From: SLRI01 sp942491185
GTDB lineage: Bacteria; Pseudomonadota; Alphaproteobacteria; Geminicoccales; Geminicoccaceae
DNA: 64,000 bases
Direction of reading: 5' to 3'
NCBI GenBank assembly: GCA_942491185.1
Contig: CALOAB010000024.1
Location: forward strand, 62,001-126,000
Positions 47,728 through 56,216 of the stretch are shown piece after piece. The first letter of the stretch is position 1. Every line of letters starts with the position of its first letter. The notes below the pieces were generated by a model that did not search any database, was not told the DNA's origin, and was given only the letters and a program-made list of their open reading frames with translations. Made by a program: the position numbers and the translations under genes.

Positions 47728-49173
47728 TCAGCGTGTCGTCAGCTTGATCTCGATCCGGCGATTGCGGCGGTAGGCATCCTCGCTGTCGGCCGAATCGAGC
47801 GGCTGGAACTCGGCGAAGCCGCGTGCGGCGACACGCTCCGGGGGGATGCCCTGGCTGACCAGGAACTGCGCCACCGAGATGGCTCGCGCGGTCGACAGCT
47901 CCCAGTTCGACGGGAAGCGCGGTGTCCGGATCGGCCGCACGTCGGTATGACCATCGACTTGGAGCACCCAAGGCAACTCCTCGGGAATCTCGTCCGCGAT
48001 CGACGTCAGGGTCGCCGCGAGCTGCGCCAGCTGACGGCGACCCTCGGCAGCGATCTCGGCCTCGCCCGAGCCGAACAGCACCTCGGACTGAAAGACGAAG
48101 CGGTCGCCGACGATGCGCACCTCGTCGCGGTCGCCGAGCACCTGGCGCAACCGGCCGAAGAAGTCGGAGCGAAAGCGCGACAGCTCCTCGACCTGCGCTG
48201 CCAACGCCACATTCAGCCGCGCGCCCAGCTCCTCGATCATCGAACTCTGCTCGGCCACCTCCTGCTCGCGGCGGTCGAGTGTCTGGTCGAGCTCGGCCAG
48301 CTGCACCGACAGCGCATTGATCTGGCGGGTCAGCAGCGCGACCTCGCCCAGCGCCTCCTCACGCGCCAGATCCGTCTCGTCGAGCGCCGTCTCGAGGCTG
48401 GCTGCACTGCGTAACAGCTCATCGAGCCGAATGTCTCGATCCTGCAGCTCGCTCTGCGCGAGCCGCGTACGCTCCTGCTCGTCCGCCAACCGAGCCTCGA
48501 GCGCCTGCCGCTCGTCGCGGACGGCACCGAGCGTCTCGCGCAGGTCGGTGCCTTCTGCCTCGGCGATCTCGAGCAAGTCCGCCTGCGCCGCGATCTCGGC
48601 CTCGAGCTCGGCACGCACCGTGCTCAGGGCCTCAATGTCCCGGCGCAGCTGGACCAGCTCGGCCAAGCGCGCCTCGAGACGCTCACGGTCAGCCTCGATC
48701 GTCGCAGACGCGGCTTCGAGGTCGAGCCGGGCCGCCTCTGCCTCCGCCGCAAAGCGGTCGCGCTCCAAGCCAATCGCGGCCAGCGTCTCGTTGAGCTGCA
48801 CCTGGCGATTGGCCGAAAGCGCCAGGCTCTCCGCCAGACGGTCGCGCTCCGCCGCGACATCGTCGAGCCGGTCGCTGACCGAGTCACGCTCGGCGATCGA
48901 GCCGCGCAAGTCGGCTGACAATCTGGCGACGCTGCGCCTCAACTCGGCTGCCGTATCGCGCTCGAGGCCGAGCTCGCGGTCGAGATCGGCAAGCTCGCTC
49001 TCGAGACGACCCACCGCCTCGTCGCGACCCTCCAGCTGCTGGCTCAAGAAGAACTGGGCTAGGACGAAGACCGCAAGCAGGAAGATGATGACCATGAGCA
49101 GAGCCGACAAGGCATCGACGAACCCCGGCCAGACATCTGTAGAGCCACCACGCTGGCTGCGGCTACGCGGCAT
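47728..49173 (-). CDS. MotB/OmpA-family protein with coiled coil (481 aa)
   Basis: The N-terminus WPGFVDALSALLMVIIFLLA has the MotB-type single span including an Asp just before it. Then a coiled coil of about 280 residues and a C-terminal OmpA peptidoglycan-binding domain (FVFQSEVLFGSGEAEIAAEG, VDGHTDVRPIRTPRFPSNWE, NRRIEIKL). With the MotA-like gene upstream it would form an ion-driven stator-like complex. Confidence 0.88.
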   Translation of the reverse strand: MPRSRSQRGGSTDVWPGFVDALSALLMVIIFLLAVFVLAQFFLSQQLEGRDEAVGRLESELADLDRELGLERDTAAELRRSVARLSADLRGSIAERDSVSDRLDDVAAERDRLAESLALSANRQVQLNETLAAIGLERDRFAAEAEAARLDLEAASATIEADRERLEARLAELVQLRRDIEALSTVRAELEAEIAAQADLLEIAEAEGTDLRETLGAVRDERQALEARLADEQERTRLAQSELQDRDIRLDELLRSAASLETALDETDLAREEALGEVALLTRQINALSVQLAELDQTLDRREQEVAEQSSMIEELGARLNVALAAQVEELSRFRSDFFGRLRQVLGDRDEVRIVGDRFVFQSEVLFGSGEAEIAAEGRRQLAQLAATLTSIADEIPEELPWVLQVDGHTDVRPIRTPRFPSNWELSTARAISVAQFLVSQGIPPERVAARGFAEFQPLDSADSEDAYRRNRRIEIKLTTR

Positions 49174-49419
49174 GGCCGAGCCCAGTCCGCACCAGCAGCA
49201 TGACGGCTCGCTCGCTGCTGCTCTCCGGCTCGCACCACGACCGGCCAGCGTTCGCGACAGTCGTCACGAGAGCCTGCCCAACAGAATGAACTCGCGACGG
49301 ACCGCCCATGCTCCTGCCCGCAAGACCGTCGAGCGACCACCGACACGCCGCTGAGCGATGGCTCAAAATCGACGAGCCCGGTCGGATCGAGGCCGGCACC
49401 GCTGGCCGGCGCTGCTCGC

Positions 49420-50568
49420 TCAAGGCCGCAGCGATTGCGGCTCACCAGCGGCGATCGCAATCGTCCGAGAGACCAGCTTGATCTCGTTCTTGAGCTCGCG
49501 GGTGGTTTCCTCGCGGCCGTAGGCAAGCTCCTCGATGAGCCGGCCGAGCTTTTGATCGGTGCTTCGAATATGCTCGCGCGTCGCCTCGTCGAGGGTGACG
49601 TTGCCGCCTGTCCCCAGCGCCGATTGGCCGTCCTGCTGAGCCTGCATGAGCCGTCCCAGCACTTCGTGATCATGACGCATCTGATCGTGCAGTTGGCCCA
49701 AGCGGTCGTTCAGCACCGTCAGCGTATTGTTGAGATCGCTGCGCGCGTGATCGCTGCGCTCGAGCGCCAGCCGCAGTTGGTCGACGTTCTCCGCCGTCTG
49801 CTGCAGCATTCCCTGCAGGTACGCGGGCATCGACTGCGCGGCACCGCTGCCGGACATCGCCGTGTCCGCCGACGAGTGACGGGTCAGGCTGGCGAGCCAT
49901 TCCTCGAGATCGTTGTAGAAGCCATTCTGCGCCTGGGTGGCTTGCAGATCGATGAAGCCCAGGACGAGGGAGCCGGCCAGGCCGAACAGCGACGAGCTGA
50001 AGGCCGTGCCCATGCCGCTCAGGGGCGCTGCCAGGCCAGCCTTCAGATCGTCGAACACGACGATCATGTCGTCGCCGGTGAGCGACAGGTCGGTGATGAC
50101 CCGGCCGACCGCAGTAATGGTTTCCAACAGGCCCCAGAACGTGCCGAGCAGGCCGAGAAAGATCAACAGACCCGTCTGGTAGCGGGTGATATCGCGGCTC
50201 TCGTCGAGACGCGCGCTGATGCTGTCGAGCAGATAGCGCATCGACAGCGCATTGAGCGATGCGCGCTCGCGACGATCCTGCTCGCCAAGCGCGCCGGCGA
50301 CCGGTGCCAGGAGCCGAGGCGGTGCGGCCATCGAGAAGCCGGGGCCGGCCGTGCGAAACGCCTCGATCCATGCAACCTCGGCGCGCAGCATCAAGATGCG
50401 GCGCAAAGCGTAAGCGATCCCGAGCAGGAGAACGCCGATGATCAGGCCGTTCAGCGCCGGATTCTGCATGAACGCCCGCGCGATCACGTCATAGAGCGCC
50501 GCCACGACGAACAGCGCCAATAGCAGGAACAGCACAACGCGGATGATGAAGCGGCTAGGCTTGGTCAT
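49420..50568 (-). CDS. MotA/TolQ/ExbB-like proton-channel protein with long C-terminal tail
   Basis: 382 residues. Two N-terminal spans, then the MotA/ExbB core (LLIFLGLLGTFWGLLETITA and GMGTAFSSSLFGLAGSLVLG), then a helical tail (NLNNTLTVLN-type heptads, ending EEL..GREETTRELKNEI). Paired with the OmpA/MotB-like protein; together resembling stator pairs such as ZorA/ZorB, MotAB or TolQR. A 246-bp gap separates them. Confidence 0.85.
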   Translation of the reverse strand: MTKPSRFIIRVVLFLLLALFVVAALYDVIARAFMQNPALNGLIIGVLLLGIAYALRRILMLRAEVAWIEAFRTAGPGFSMAAPPRLLAPVAGALGEQDRRERASLNALSMRYLLDSISARLDESRDITRYQTGLLIFLGLLGTFWGLLETITAVGRVITDLSLTGDDMIVVFDDLKAGLAAPLSGMGTAFSSSLFGLAGSLVLGFIDLQATQAQNGFYNDLEEWLASLTRHSSADTAMSGSGAAQSMPAYLQGMLQQTAENVDQLRLALERSDHARSDLNNTLTVLNDRLGQLHDQMRHDHEVLGRLMQAQQDGQSALGTGGNVTLDEATREHIRSTDQKLGRLIEELAYGREETTRELKNEIKLVSRTIAIAAGEPQSLRP

Positions 50569-50642
50569 CGTCGCTCTCGGCTCCCCGCCGCTCGGCTCGA
50601 CGGGCGAGGCTGGTCGGCCACGGGTCGAGCATTGGCGCGCTT

Positions 50643-50909
50643 AGAGCCTGCTTGAGAAGATTTCATGATTTTTCATGAGCTTGGCAGCGAGCAGATGCGA
50701 GGAGTTGGCCGGTCGTCGATGCAGAGCATCGTCGGCCGACCAAGTACGAAGCAGGTGCTGCTGCCAAGCTCACCTCCGGTCGGCTTGTGATCGGCTCCGG
50801 CCTTGTCGCCGAGCTTGCCCGATGCCCCGGCATCGGGCTGCGCTCGGCACAGCAAGGGCGGTCGATCGCAAGCCGATGAAACATCATGAAATCTTCTCAA
50901 GCAGGCTCT
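50643..50909. repeat. L element, copy 2 (267 bp)
   Basis: Perfect terminal stem of about 26 bp (AGAGCCTGCTTGAGAAGATT... with its complement), hairpin CGATGC-AGA-GCATCG at 50717-50731, inner stem CGGCTTGTGATCG/CGATCGCAAGCCG, enclosing hairpin CGATGCCCCGGCATCG at 50820-50835. Shares long conserved stretches with copy 1 (TTTCATGAGCTTGGCA, GATGCGAGGAGTTGG). Intergenic. Confidence 0.85.
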
Positions 50910-51094
50910 GAGGCATTTCAAGACTGGTCGGTCCTCTGGATCGCAACTCACGACGATGCTCTACCAGAAATGTGTCGCGGAAGGGTTAACGCCTAACGAT
51001 TGTTGCGCGGGCGCCGCAGGCCTATGCTGCCCGTCGTCGCCGGATCAGCAGGATCAACAATTTGGCGAAAGAGAAAAGCGGAGGTTCTACCCTA

Positions 51095-51496
51095 ATGATC
51101 ACGATCGATCCGGACAAGGTTTGCGCCATCATCGTCAAGGCGCGGGTCTTCGATGCTGATCTCGACACCGCCGGCGACGATCCAGGCTCCGATCTGGCAC
51201 ATGGCGAGGTCGACGATCTCGAGGCCAATGACGAGCAAGTCGACGAGGATGACGACGACAACACCGAGGACGAGCTCGGCGAGATGATTGCCGGCCTCAA
51301 CGAGGACGAGCAGATCGAGCTCGTGGCGCTCGCCTGGCTCGGCCGCGGCAGCTACGGCGTGGACGAATGGCGTGACGCGATCACCGAGGCGGGGCGGGTG
51401 CACAACGACCGCACCGCGCAATACCTGATGGGCATGCCGCTACTGGCGGACTATCTGGAGGAAGGTCTGGCGGCATTCGGGCAAACATGCAGCTAA
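51095..51496 (+). CDS. DUF3775-family protein
   Basis: 133 residues from the ATG at 51095 (MITIDPDKVCAIIVKARVFD); GCGGAGG is about 10 nt upstream, preferred over a TTG at 51062. An acidic linker (DEQVDEDDDDNTEDELGEMI) precedes the conserved LNEDEQIELVALAWLGRGSY and RTAQYLMGMPLLADYLEEGL. Cytoplasmic; function unknown. Confidence 0.8.
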   Translation: MITIDPDKVCAIIVKARVFDADLDTAGDDPGSDLAHGEVDDLEANDEQVDEDDDDNTEDELGEMIAGLNEDEQIELVALAWLGRGSYGVDEWRDAITEAGRVHNDRTAQYLMGMPLLADYLEEGLAAFGQTCS

Positions 51497-51629
51497 CCGG
51501 CACGGGCTCGGCAACATTGACCTCGAGCCTCGACCGAAAGGATGCGACACTCCACATGGCGCCTTCCGGCACCGCCTGGAATGGTCTACTGAACCTGTGC
51601 TTTGGACAGCATGAGCTTGGCGGAAGCGA

Positions 51630-51701
51630 ATGACACGTGGCCTTGGCATCTCGATATTGCTGTTCGGATTCTGGTTGATGGCGACCCTGGCGCTCTTTTG
51701 A
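51630..51701 (+). CDS. Possible 23-residue membrane micropeptide
   Basis: ATG at 51630 encodes MTRGLGISILLFGFWLMATL plus ALF. GCGGAAG sits 3 nt upstream. A single hydrophobic helix, 28 bp before the XpaC-like gene. Too short for a family call. Confidence 0.35.
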   Translation: MTRGLGISILLFGFWLMATLALF

Positions 51702-51729
51702 GCGGCCCGAGACAACCCAACGGAGGCTC

Positions 51730-52614
51730 ATGAGCAACGACCGAAGCGCCTTCTCGCGCCGCATCGGCTCCAAGATCGATGCCGATCGCGCCGAGCTGTT
51801 GCCGGCGGCGGTGAGCGAGCCCTGGACGCTGCATATTGCGACCTTCTTCTGCGTCGGTCCGATCATCGCCGGCGTCTTGTTCGGCGCGAGCGGCAAGGTG
51901 CTCGGCGCTTTGCTGGCAATCGCAGGGCTGCAGCTGGCCGCCCGCCTCATCCGTCGTGGCCGGCTCGCCGAGCGCGACTACGACGCGAGGGCGATCACCA
52001 AGGCACCGCTGCCGTTCAAGACGACCGGGCATGCTCTCGTGGGCCTTGCCGGCTTCTGCCTGGCGACGATCGCCGGCGGCCAGCCGCTGCTGCTCGGCAT
52101 CCTCGCTGGCGGCATCATGGGCTTTGCGTCGATCCTCGCCTACGGCATGGACCCGCGCCGGGACAAAGGCCTGGATGCGGCCATGGCGGAGCGCGCCGGG
52201 CTCAAGGTGGAGGCCGTGCTGGAGGCGCTGGAGGAGGCACGCGGCAAAGTGCGCGCCATCGAGACCGAAGCGCGCGGCCTGCACTCGCGGGAGCTCAAGG
52301 AGCGGCTGACGCGGATCACCGCCAGCGCTCGCGGCGTCTTGCAGCAGATCGAGAAAGACCCCCGCGACCTGCGTCGGGCCCGGCGCTTCCTGGTGACCTA
52401 TCTCGATGGCACGCGCGACGTGGTCGCCGGCTATCGGGCCCAGCAGAACGATTTGGCCGAAACCCCCTTGGCCGAGAATTTTCGCCATGTGCTGGAAACC
52501 GTCGAGCAGGTCTTCGCCGAGCAGGCGCAGATCCTGAGGCGCAACGAATCGCTCGATCTCGAGGTGCAGATCGACGTCTTGAAGACCCAGCTCGAACGCG
52601 AAGGTGTCCACTGA
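51730..52614 (+). CDS. XpaC-family (5-bromo-4-chloroindolyl phosphate hydrolysis) protein
   Basis: 294 residues; GGAGG 3 nt before the ATG. Two spans (ATFFCVGPIIAGVLFGASGK and ALVGLAGFCLATIAGGQPLL) and a helical domain with RGVLQQIEKDPRDLRRARRF, LVTYLDGTRDVVAGYR. XpaC-family proteins are commonly next to TelA, as here. Enzymatic role unproven. Confidence 0.82.
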   Translation: MSNDRSAFSRRIGSKIDADRAELLPAAVSEPWTLHIATFFCVGPIIAGVLFGASGKVLGALLAIAGLQLAARLIRRGRLAERDYDARAITKAPLPFKTTGHALVGLAGFCLATIAGGQPLLLGILAGGIMGFASILAYGMDPRRDKGLDAAMAERAGLKVEAVLEALEEARGKVRAIETEARGLHSRELKERLTRITASARGVLQQIEKDPRDLRRARRFLVTYLDGTRDVVAGYRAQQNDLAETPLAENFRHVLETVEQVFAEQAQILRRNESLDLEVQIDVLKTQLEREGVH

Positions 52615-52651
52615 GCGCGCCCTCGCGGGTGCCATGCCTGGAGCAGATTGT

Positions 52652-53857
52652 ATGTCCACCACGCCCGAACCGAAGCCAGCGGCAGCACCTGCGGTCGTCG
52701 CACAACCAACCACCGCGCTTGCCGGACAGCTAGCCGCCCTCTCGAACGAGCTGGTGCACGACCTCGAGCTCAATCTGGAGGGAACCGACGTCGAGAAGGT
52801 CGAGAAGGCGATGGCCGAGCTCGACGTCACCGACAGCAACTCGATCATCTTCTTCGGCTCGAAGGCCCAGGCGCAGCTGACCGAGGTCTCCGACTCGATG
52901 CTCGAATCGGTCCGGACCAAGGATATCGGCCCGGCCGGCGACGCGCTCAACACCATGGTGAGCAAGCTGCGCGAGCTGAAGTTCGAGTCCATCGACCCGC
53001 GCGACAAGCCCGGCTTCTTCGCCCGCCTGTTCGGTGCCAAGAACAAGCTGCAGGAATACCTCGACCAGTACGAGACGGTCCGCGACCAGATCGACGGGAT
53101 CACCACCGACCTCGAGCGCCACAAGACGACCTTGCTCACCGACATCACCAAGCTCGACAAGCTCTACGACGTCAATCTCGACTATTTCCGCTCGCTCGAG
53201 GTCTATATCGCCGCCGGCCGGGCCAAGCTGAAGGAGCTCGACGAAGGGGTCATCCCGGCCTTGGCCAAGGCCGTCGAGGCCTCGACCGATGTCATCGAGG
53301 CGCAAAAGCTGCGCGACCTCAGGTCCAGCCGCGACGATCTCGAGCGGCGCGTCCACGATTTGCTGCTGACCCGCCAGGTCACGATGCAGAGCCTGCCGTC
53401 GATCCGCCTCGTGCAAGAGAACGACAAGTCGCTGATCACCAAGATCAATTCCACGCTCGCCAACACCGTGCCGCTCTGGCGCCAGCAGCTGGCGCAGGCG
53501 ATCACGATCTACCGCTCCGGTCAGGCCGCCGCCGCCGTCAAGGGCGCCACCGACCTGACGAACGAGCTGCTGCAGAAGAACGCCGACAACTTGCGCGAGG
53601 TGAACGCCGAGGTGCGTACGCAGGTGGAGCGTGGCGTCTTCGACATCGAGGTGGTCAAGCACGCCAACGATCAGCTGATCGCCACCATCGAGGACAGCTT
53701 GCGCATTGCCGACGAGGGCAAGGCCAAGCGCAAGGAGGCCGAGCTGCAGCTCATCGAGTGTGAGGCGAACCTGAAGAGCAGCCTGCAGTCTGCCTCGGCC
53801 AGAGCGCAGAGCCTGCCCGCCGGACAACAGGGTACCGTGCCCCCGACAACCGGCTGA
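52652..53857 (+). CDS. TelA-family toxic-anion resistance protein
   Basis: 401 residues from the ATG at 52652 (GGAG 8 nt upstream). All-helical; conserved SNSIIFFGSKAQAQLTEVSD, FFARLFGAKNKLQEYLDQYE, LYIAAGR-type segment (LEVYIAAGRAKLKELDEGVI), LPSIRLVQENDKSLITKINS, TVPLWRQQLAQAITIYRSGQ. Implicated in tellurite, lantibiotic or envelope-stress tolerance in other bacteria. Second gene of the XpaC-TelA-SPFH-zinc-ribbon set. Confidence 0.9.
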   Translation: MSTTPEPKPAAAPAVVAQPTTALAGQLAALSNELVHDLELNLEGTDVEKVEKAMAELDVTDSNSIIFFGSKAQAQLTEVSDSMLESVRTKDIGPAGDALNTMVSKLRELKFESIDPRDKPGFFARLFGAKNKLQEYLDQYETVRDQIDGITTDLERHKTTLLTDITKLDKLYDVNLDYFRSLEVYIAAGRAKLKELDEGVIPALAKAVEASTDVIEAQKLRDLRSSRDDLERRVHDLLLTRQVTMQSLPSIRLVQENDKSLITKINSTLANTVPLWRQQLAQAITIYRSGQAAAAVKGATDLTNELLQKNADNLREVNAEVRTQVERGVFDIEVVKHANDQLIATIEDSLRIADEGKAKRKEAELQLIECEANLKSSLQSASARAQSLPAGQQGTVPPTTG

Positions 53858-53895
53858 GCGAGCCTGGTGCCGCAGCGAGCGAAGGAGCAAGCGCC

Positions 53896-55011
53896 TTGAT
53901 CATGGAGAAGCTGTTCGGCGAGTTCGTCGACGTCATCGAATGGACCGATTCGTCGTCCGACACGCTGGTCTGGCGGTTCGAGCGGTACAACAACGAGATC
54001 AAGTACGGCGCCAATCTCACCGTGCGCGAGGGCCAGTCGGCGGTCTTCGTCAACGAAGGTGAGATCGCCGATGTGTTCACGCCTGGGATGTACGAGCTTC
54101 GCACCGCCAACCTGCCCATCCTGTCGACCTTGCAAAGCTGGCGGCACGGCTTCGAGAGCCCGTTCAAGGCAGAGGTCTACTTCTTCAACCTGCGGCGCTT
54201 CTCGGACCTCAAATGGGGCACGCGCAACCCGGCGATGCTTCGAGATCCGGAGTTCGGGCCGGTGCGGCTGCGCGCCTTCGGCACTTACGAGATCCGCATT
54301 GCCGACCCCGCAATCCTGTTGCGCGAGGTGGTCGGCACGGACGGCCATTTCACGATCGACGAGATCAGCGACCAGCTCCGCAACCTGATCGTTTCCCGAT
54401 TCGCCACGATCCTCGCCAGCTCGGGCATTCCGGTGCTCGATCTGGCCGCCAATTACGACCAGCTCGGCACGTTCGTGCATGGCCGCATCGCGCCGGAATT
54501 CGCGAACTACGGGCTGGAGCTCACCAAGCTCCTGGTCGAGAACGTGTCGCTGCCGCCTGCGGTGGAGGAGGCGCTGGATCGGCGAAGCTCGATGGGCGTG
54601 ATCGGGGATCTGCGCAAATACACCCAGTTCCAGGCAGCCGAGGCGATGCGCGCGGCGGCTTCCAATCCGGCCGAAGGCGGCGGTGCTGCCACAGGAATCG
54701 GCATGGGCATGGGCATGGCGATGGCGAAGCAGATGGCCGATGCCATGGCGGGCATGGCCGGCCCGGCTGCCACTGGCGCTGCAGCATCACCACCGCCAAT
54801 CCCGCAAGCGCGCAGCTTCTTCGTCGCCCGGAACGGCCAGCCGGACGGCCCGTTCGAGCTGGGCGAGCTTCGCCAGCAAAAACGCGCCGGCAGTCTTTCC
54901 GCCGACGATCTCGTCTGGGCAGAGGGGATGGGCGGCTGGGAGAAAGCCGACGGCGTGGCCGATCTCGCCAGCCTCTTCCGTGGCTCGCCCCCGCCGATTC
55001 CGGGAACCTGA
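53896..55011 (+). CDS. SPFH-domain protein with C-terminal GYF_2 domain (virion-core type)
   Basis: 371 residues from TTG 53896 (GAAGGAG 8 nt upstream) or ATG 53902. The SPFH/band-7 type domain (LTVREGQSAVFVNEGEIADV, FSDLKWGTRNPAMLRD, VSLPPAVEEALDRRSSMG) is followed by a Met/Gly/Ala-rich linker and a GYF_2 domain (FFVARNGQPDGPFELGELRQ, DDLVWAEGMGGWEKA). Relatives (YdjI) scaffold membrane microdomains and cooperate with zinc-ribbon and TelA-like partners. Confidence 0.88.
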   Translation: MIMEKLFGEFVDVIEWTDSSSDTLVWRFERYNNEIKYGANLTVREGQSAVFVNEGEIADVFTPGMYELRTANLPILSTLQSWRHGFESPFKAEVYFFNLRRFSDLKWGTRNPAMLRDPEFGPVRLRAFGTYEIRIADPAILLREVVGTDGHFTIDEISDQLRNLIVSRFATILASSGIPVLDLAANYDQLGTFVHGRIAPEFANYGLELTKLLVENVSLPPAVEEALDRRSSMGVIGDLRKYTQFQAAEAMRAAASNPAEGGGAATGIGMGMGMAMAKQMADAMAGMAGPAATGAAASPPPIPQARSFFVARNGQPDGPFELGELRQQKRAGSLSADDLVWAEGMGGWEKADGVADLASLFRGSPPPIPGT

Positions 55012-55030
55012 GCTAGAGCCTGTTTGATTC

Positions 55031-56197
55031 ATGCCGCTGAAGATCGGGCCCTGGGGGCCGCGCAAGAAGGCGCCTAGCACGCCCGAGGTGCCGCTCGAGC
55101 AACCCCACGGAGGCGCCGAGGCGAAGCTTGCCTGCGCACAATGCGGCGCCGTTCTGGCCTATGCGCCCGGCACCGACAAGCTCCGCTGCCTCTATTGCGG
55201 CCACGAGAACACGATCCACGAGGTCGAGACGGAGATCGTCGAGCATAGCCTCGACGATGCGCTGGCGAGCGGCGTCGGCAAGGCGCCGATCGAGGAGACG
55301 CGGACCGTCAAATGCGCATCGTGTGCTGCCGAGTTCACCTTCGATCCCGCCACCCATGCCGGCTCGTGCCCGTTCTGCGGCCATTCGATCGTCGAGAGCA
55401 CCGGCGTCAATCGGCAGATCAAGCCGGCGGCAATGCTGCCTTTCCTCGTCACGGAGCAGGAGGCGAAGGCCGAGGTGAAGCGCTGGCTGCAGAACCTCTG
55501 GTTCGCGCCCACCAAGCTCAAGACCTACGCCCGTGACGAGGGACGGCTCAGCGGCGTCTACCTGCCGTATTGGACCTTCGACAGTCGGACGCGGACGCGT
55601 TACCGCGGCCGGCGCGGCGATTTCTACACGGTGCCGATGCAGGTCCGCACCCGCGTCAACGGCCGCATGGTGACCCAGACCCGACAGGTGCAAAAGGTTC
55701 GCTGGCGGCGCGCCGGCGGCGAGGTCAGCCGGTTCTTCGATGACGTTCTGGTGCTGGCCAGCCGCTCATTGCCGACCTGGATGACCGAGCGCCTCGAGCC
55801 ATGGGATCTGCTGGGCCTGAAGCCTTATGCGCCCGAATACGTCGCAGGCTTCCAGGCCGAGGCGTATCAGCTCGGCCTCGACGACGGCTTCAAAGCGGCG
55901 ACGATCAAGATGCGCGAGGTGATCAGCCAGGATGTTCGCCGGGACATCGGCGGCGATCTCCAGGAGATCCAGCGCATGGACATCGAGCACAGCGACCGCA
56001 CCTTCAAGCATGTGCTGCTGCCCAGCTGGCTCGGCGCCTATCTCTTTCGTGGCAAGAGCTATCATCTGTGCGTCAACGCCCGCACCGGTGCCGTGCAGGG
56101 TGAGCGCCCCTATAGCTGGCTCAAGATCGCCATGGCCATCATCGCCGGCGCCATCGTCCTGGCCATAGCACTCGCCCTCTTCGGCGCCGCGCAATAA
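55031..56197 (+). CDS. TFIIB-type zinc-ribbon membrane-anchored protein
   Basis: 388 residues. Two zinc ribbons: CAQCGAVL...LRCLYCGHEN and CASCAAEF...CPFCGHSI; a middle beta-rich domain (VYLPYWTFDSRTRTRYRGRR, GDFYTVPM); a single C-terminal span (LKIAMAIIAGAIVLAIALAL). Often beside SPFH/virion-core proteins. Start codon lies within AGAGCCTGTTTGATTCATG, resembling an L-element end. Confidence 0.8.
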   Translation: MPLKIGPWGPRKKAPSTPEVPLEQPHGGAEAKLACAQCGAVLAYAPGTDKLRCLYCGHENTIHEVETEIVEHSLDDALASGVGKAPIEETRTVKCASCAAEFTFDPATHAGSCPFCGHSIVESTGVNRQIKPAAMLPFLVTEQEAKAEVKRWLQNLWFAPTKLKTYARDEGRLSGVYLPYWTFDSRTRTRYRGRRGDFYTVPMQVRTRVNGRMVTQTRQVQKVRWRRAGGEVSRFFDDVLVLASRSLPTWMTERLEPWDLLGLKPYAPEYVAGFQAEAYQLGLDDGFKAATIKMREVISQDVRRDIGGDLQEIQRMDIEHSDRTFKHVLLPSWLGAYLFRGKSYHLCVNARTGAVQGERPYSWLKIAMAIIAGAIVLAIALALFGAAQ

Positions 56198-56216
56198 CCC
56201 CATTCGCGACAAGCCA

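Noticed and set aside
49163..49423. Leftward 86-codon frame between MotA-like and OmpA-like genes
   Set aside because: No start signal, low-complexity Arg/Ser composition, no family.
43775..50568. Complete Zorya defence system
   Set aside because: Only ZorA/ZorB-like partners are seen; no ZorC, ZorD or ZorE genes in the neighbourhood.
51586..53160. Leftward 524-codon frame opposite XpaC/TelA
   Set aside because: No recognised domain and fully antisense to two conserved genes.
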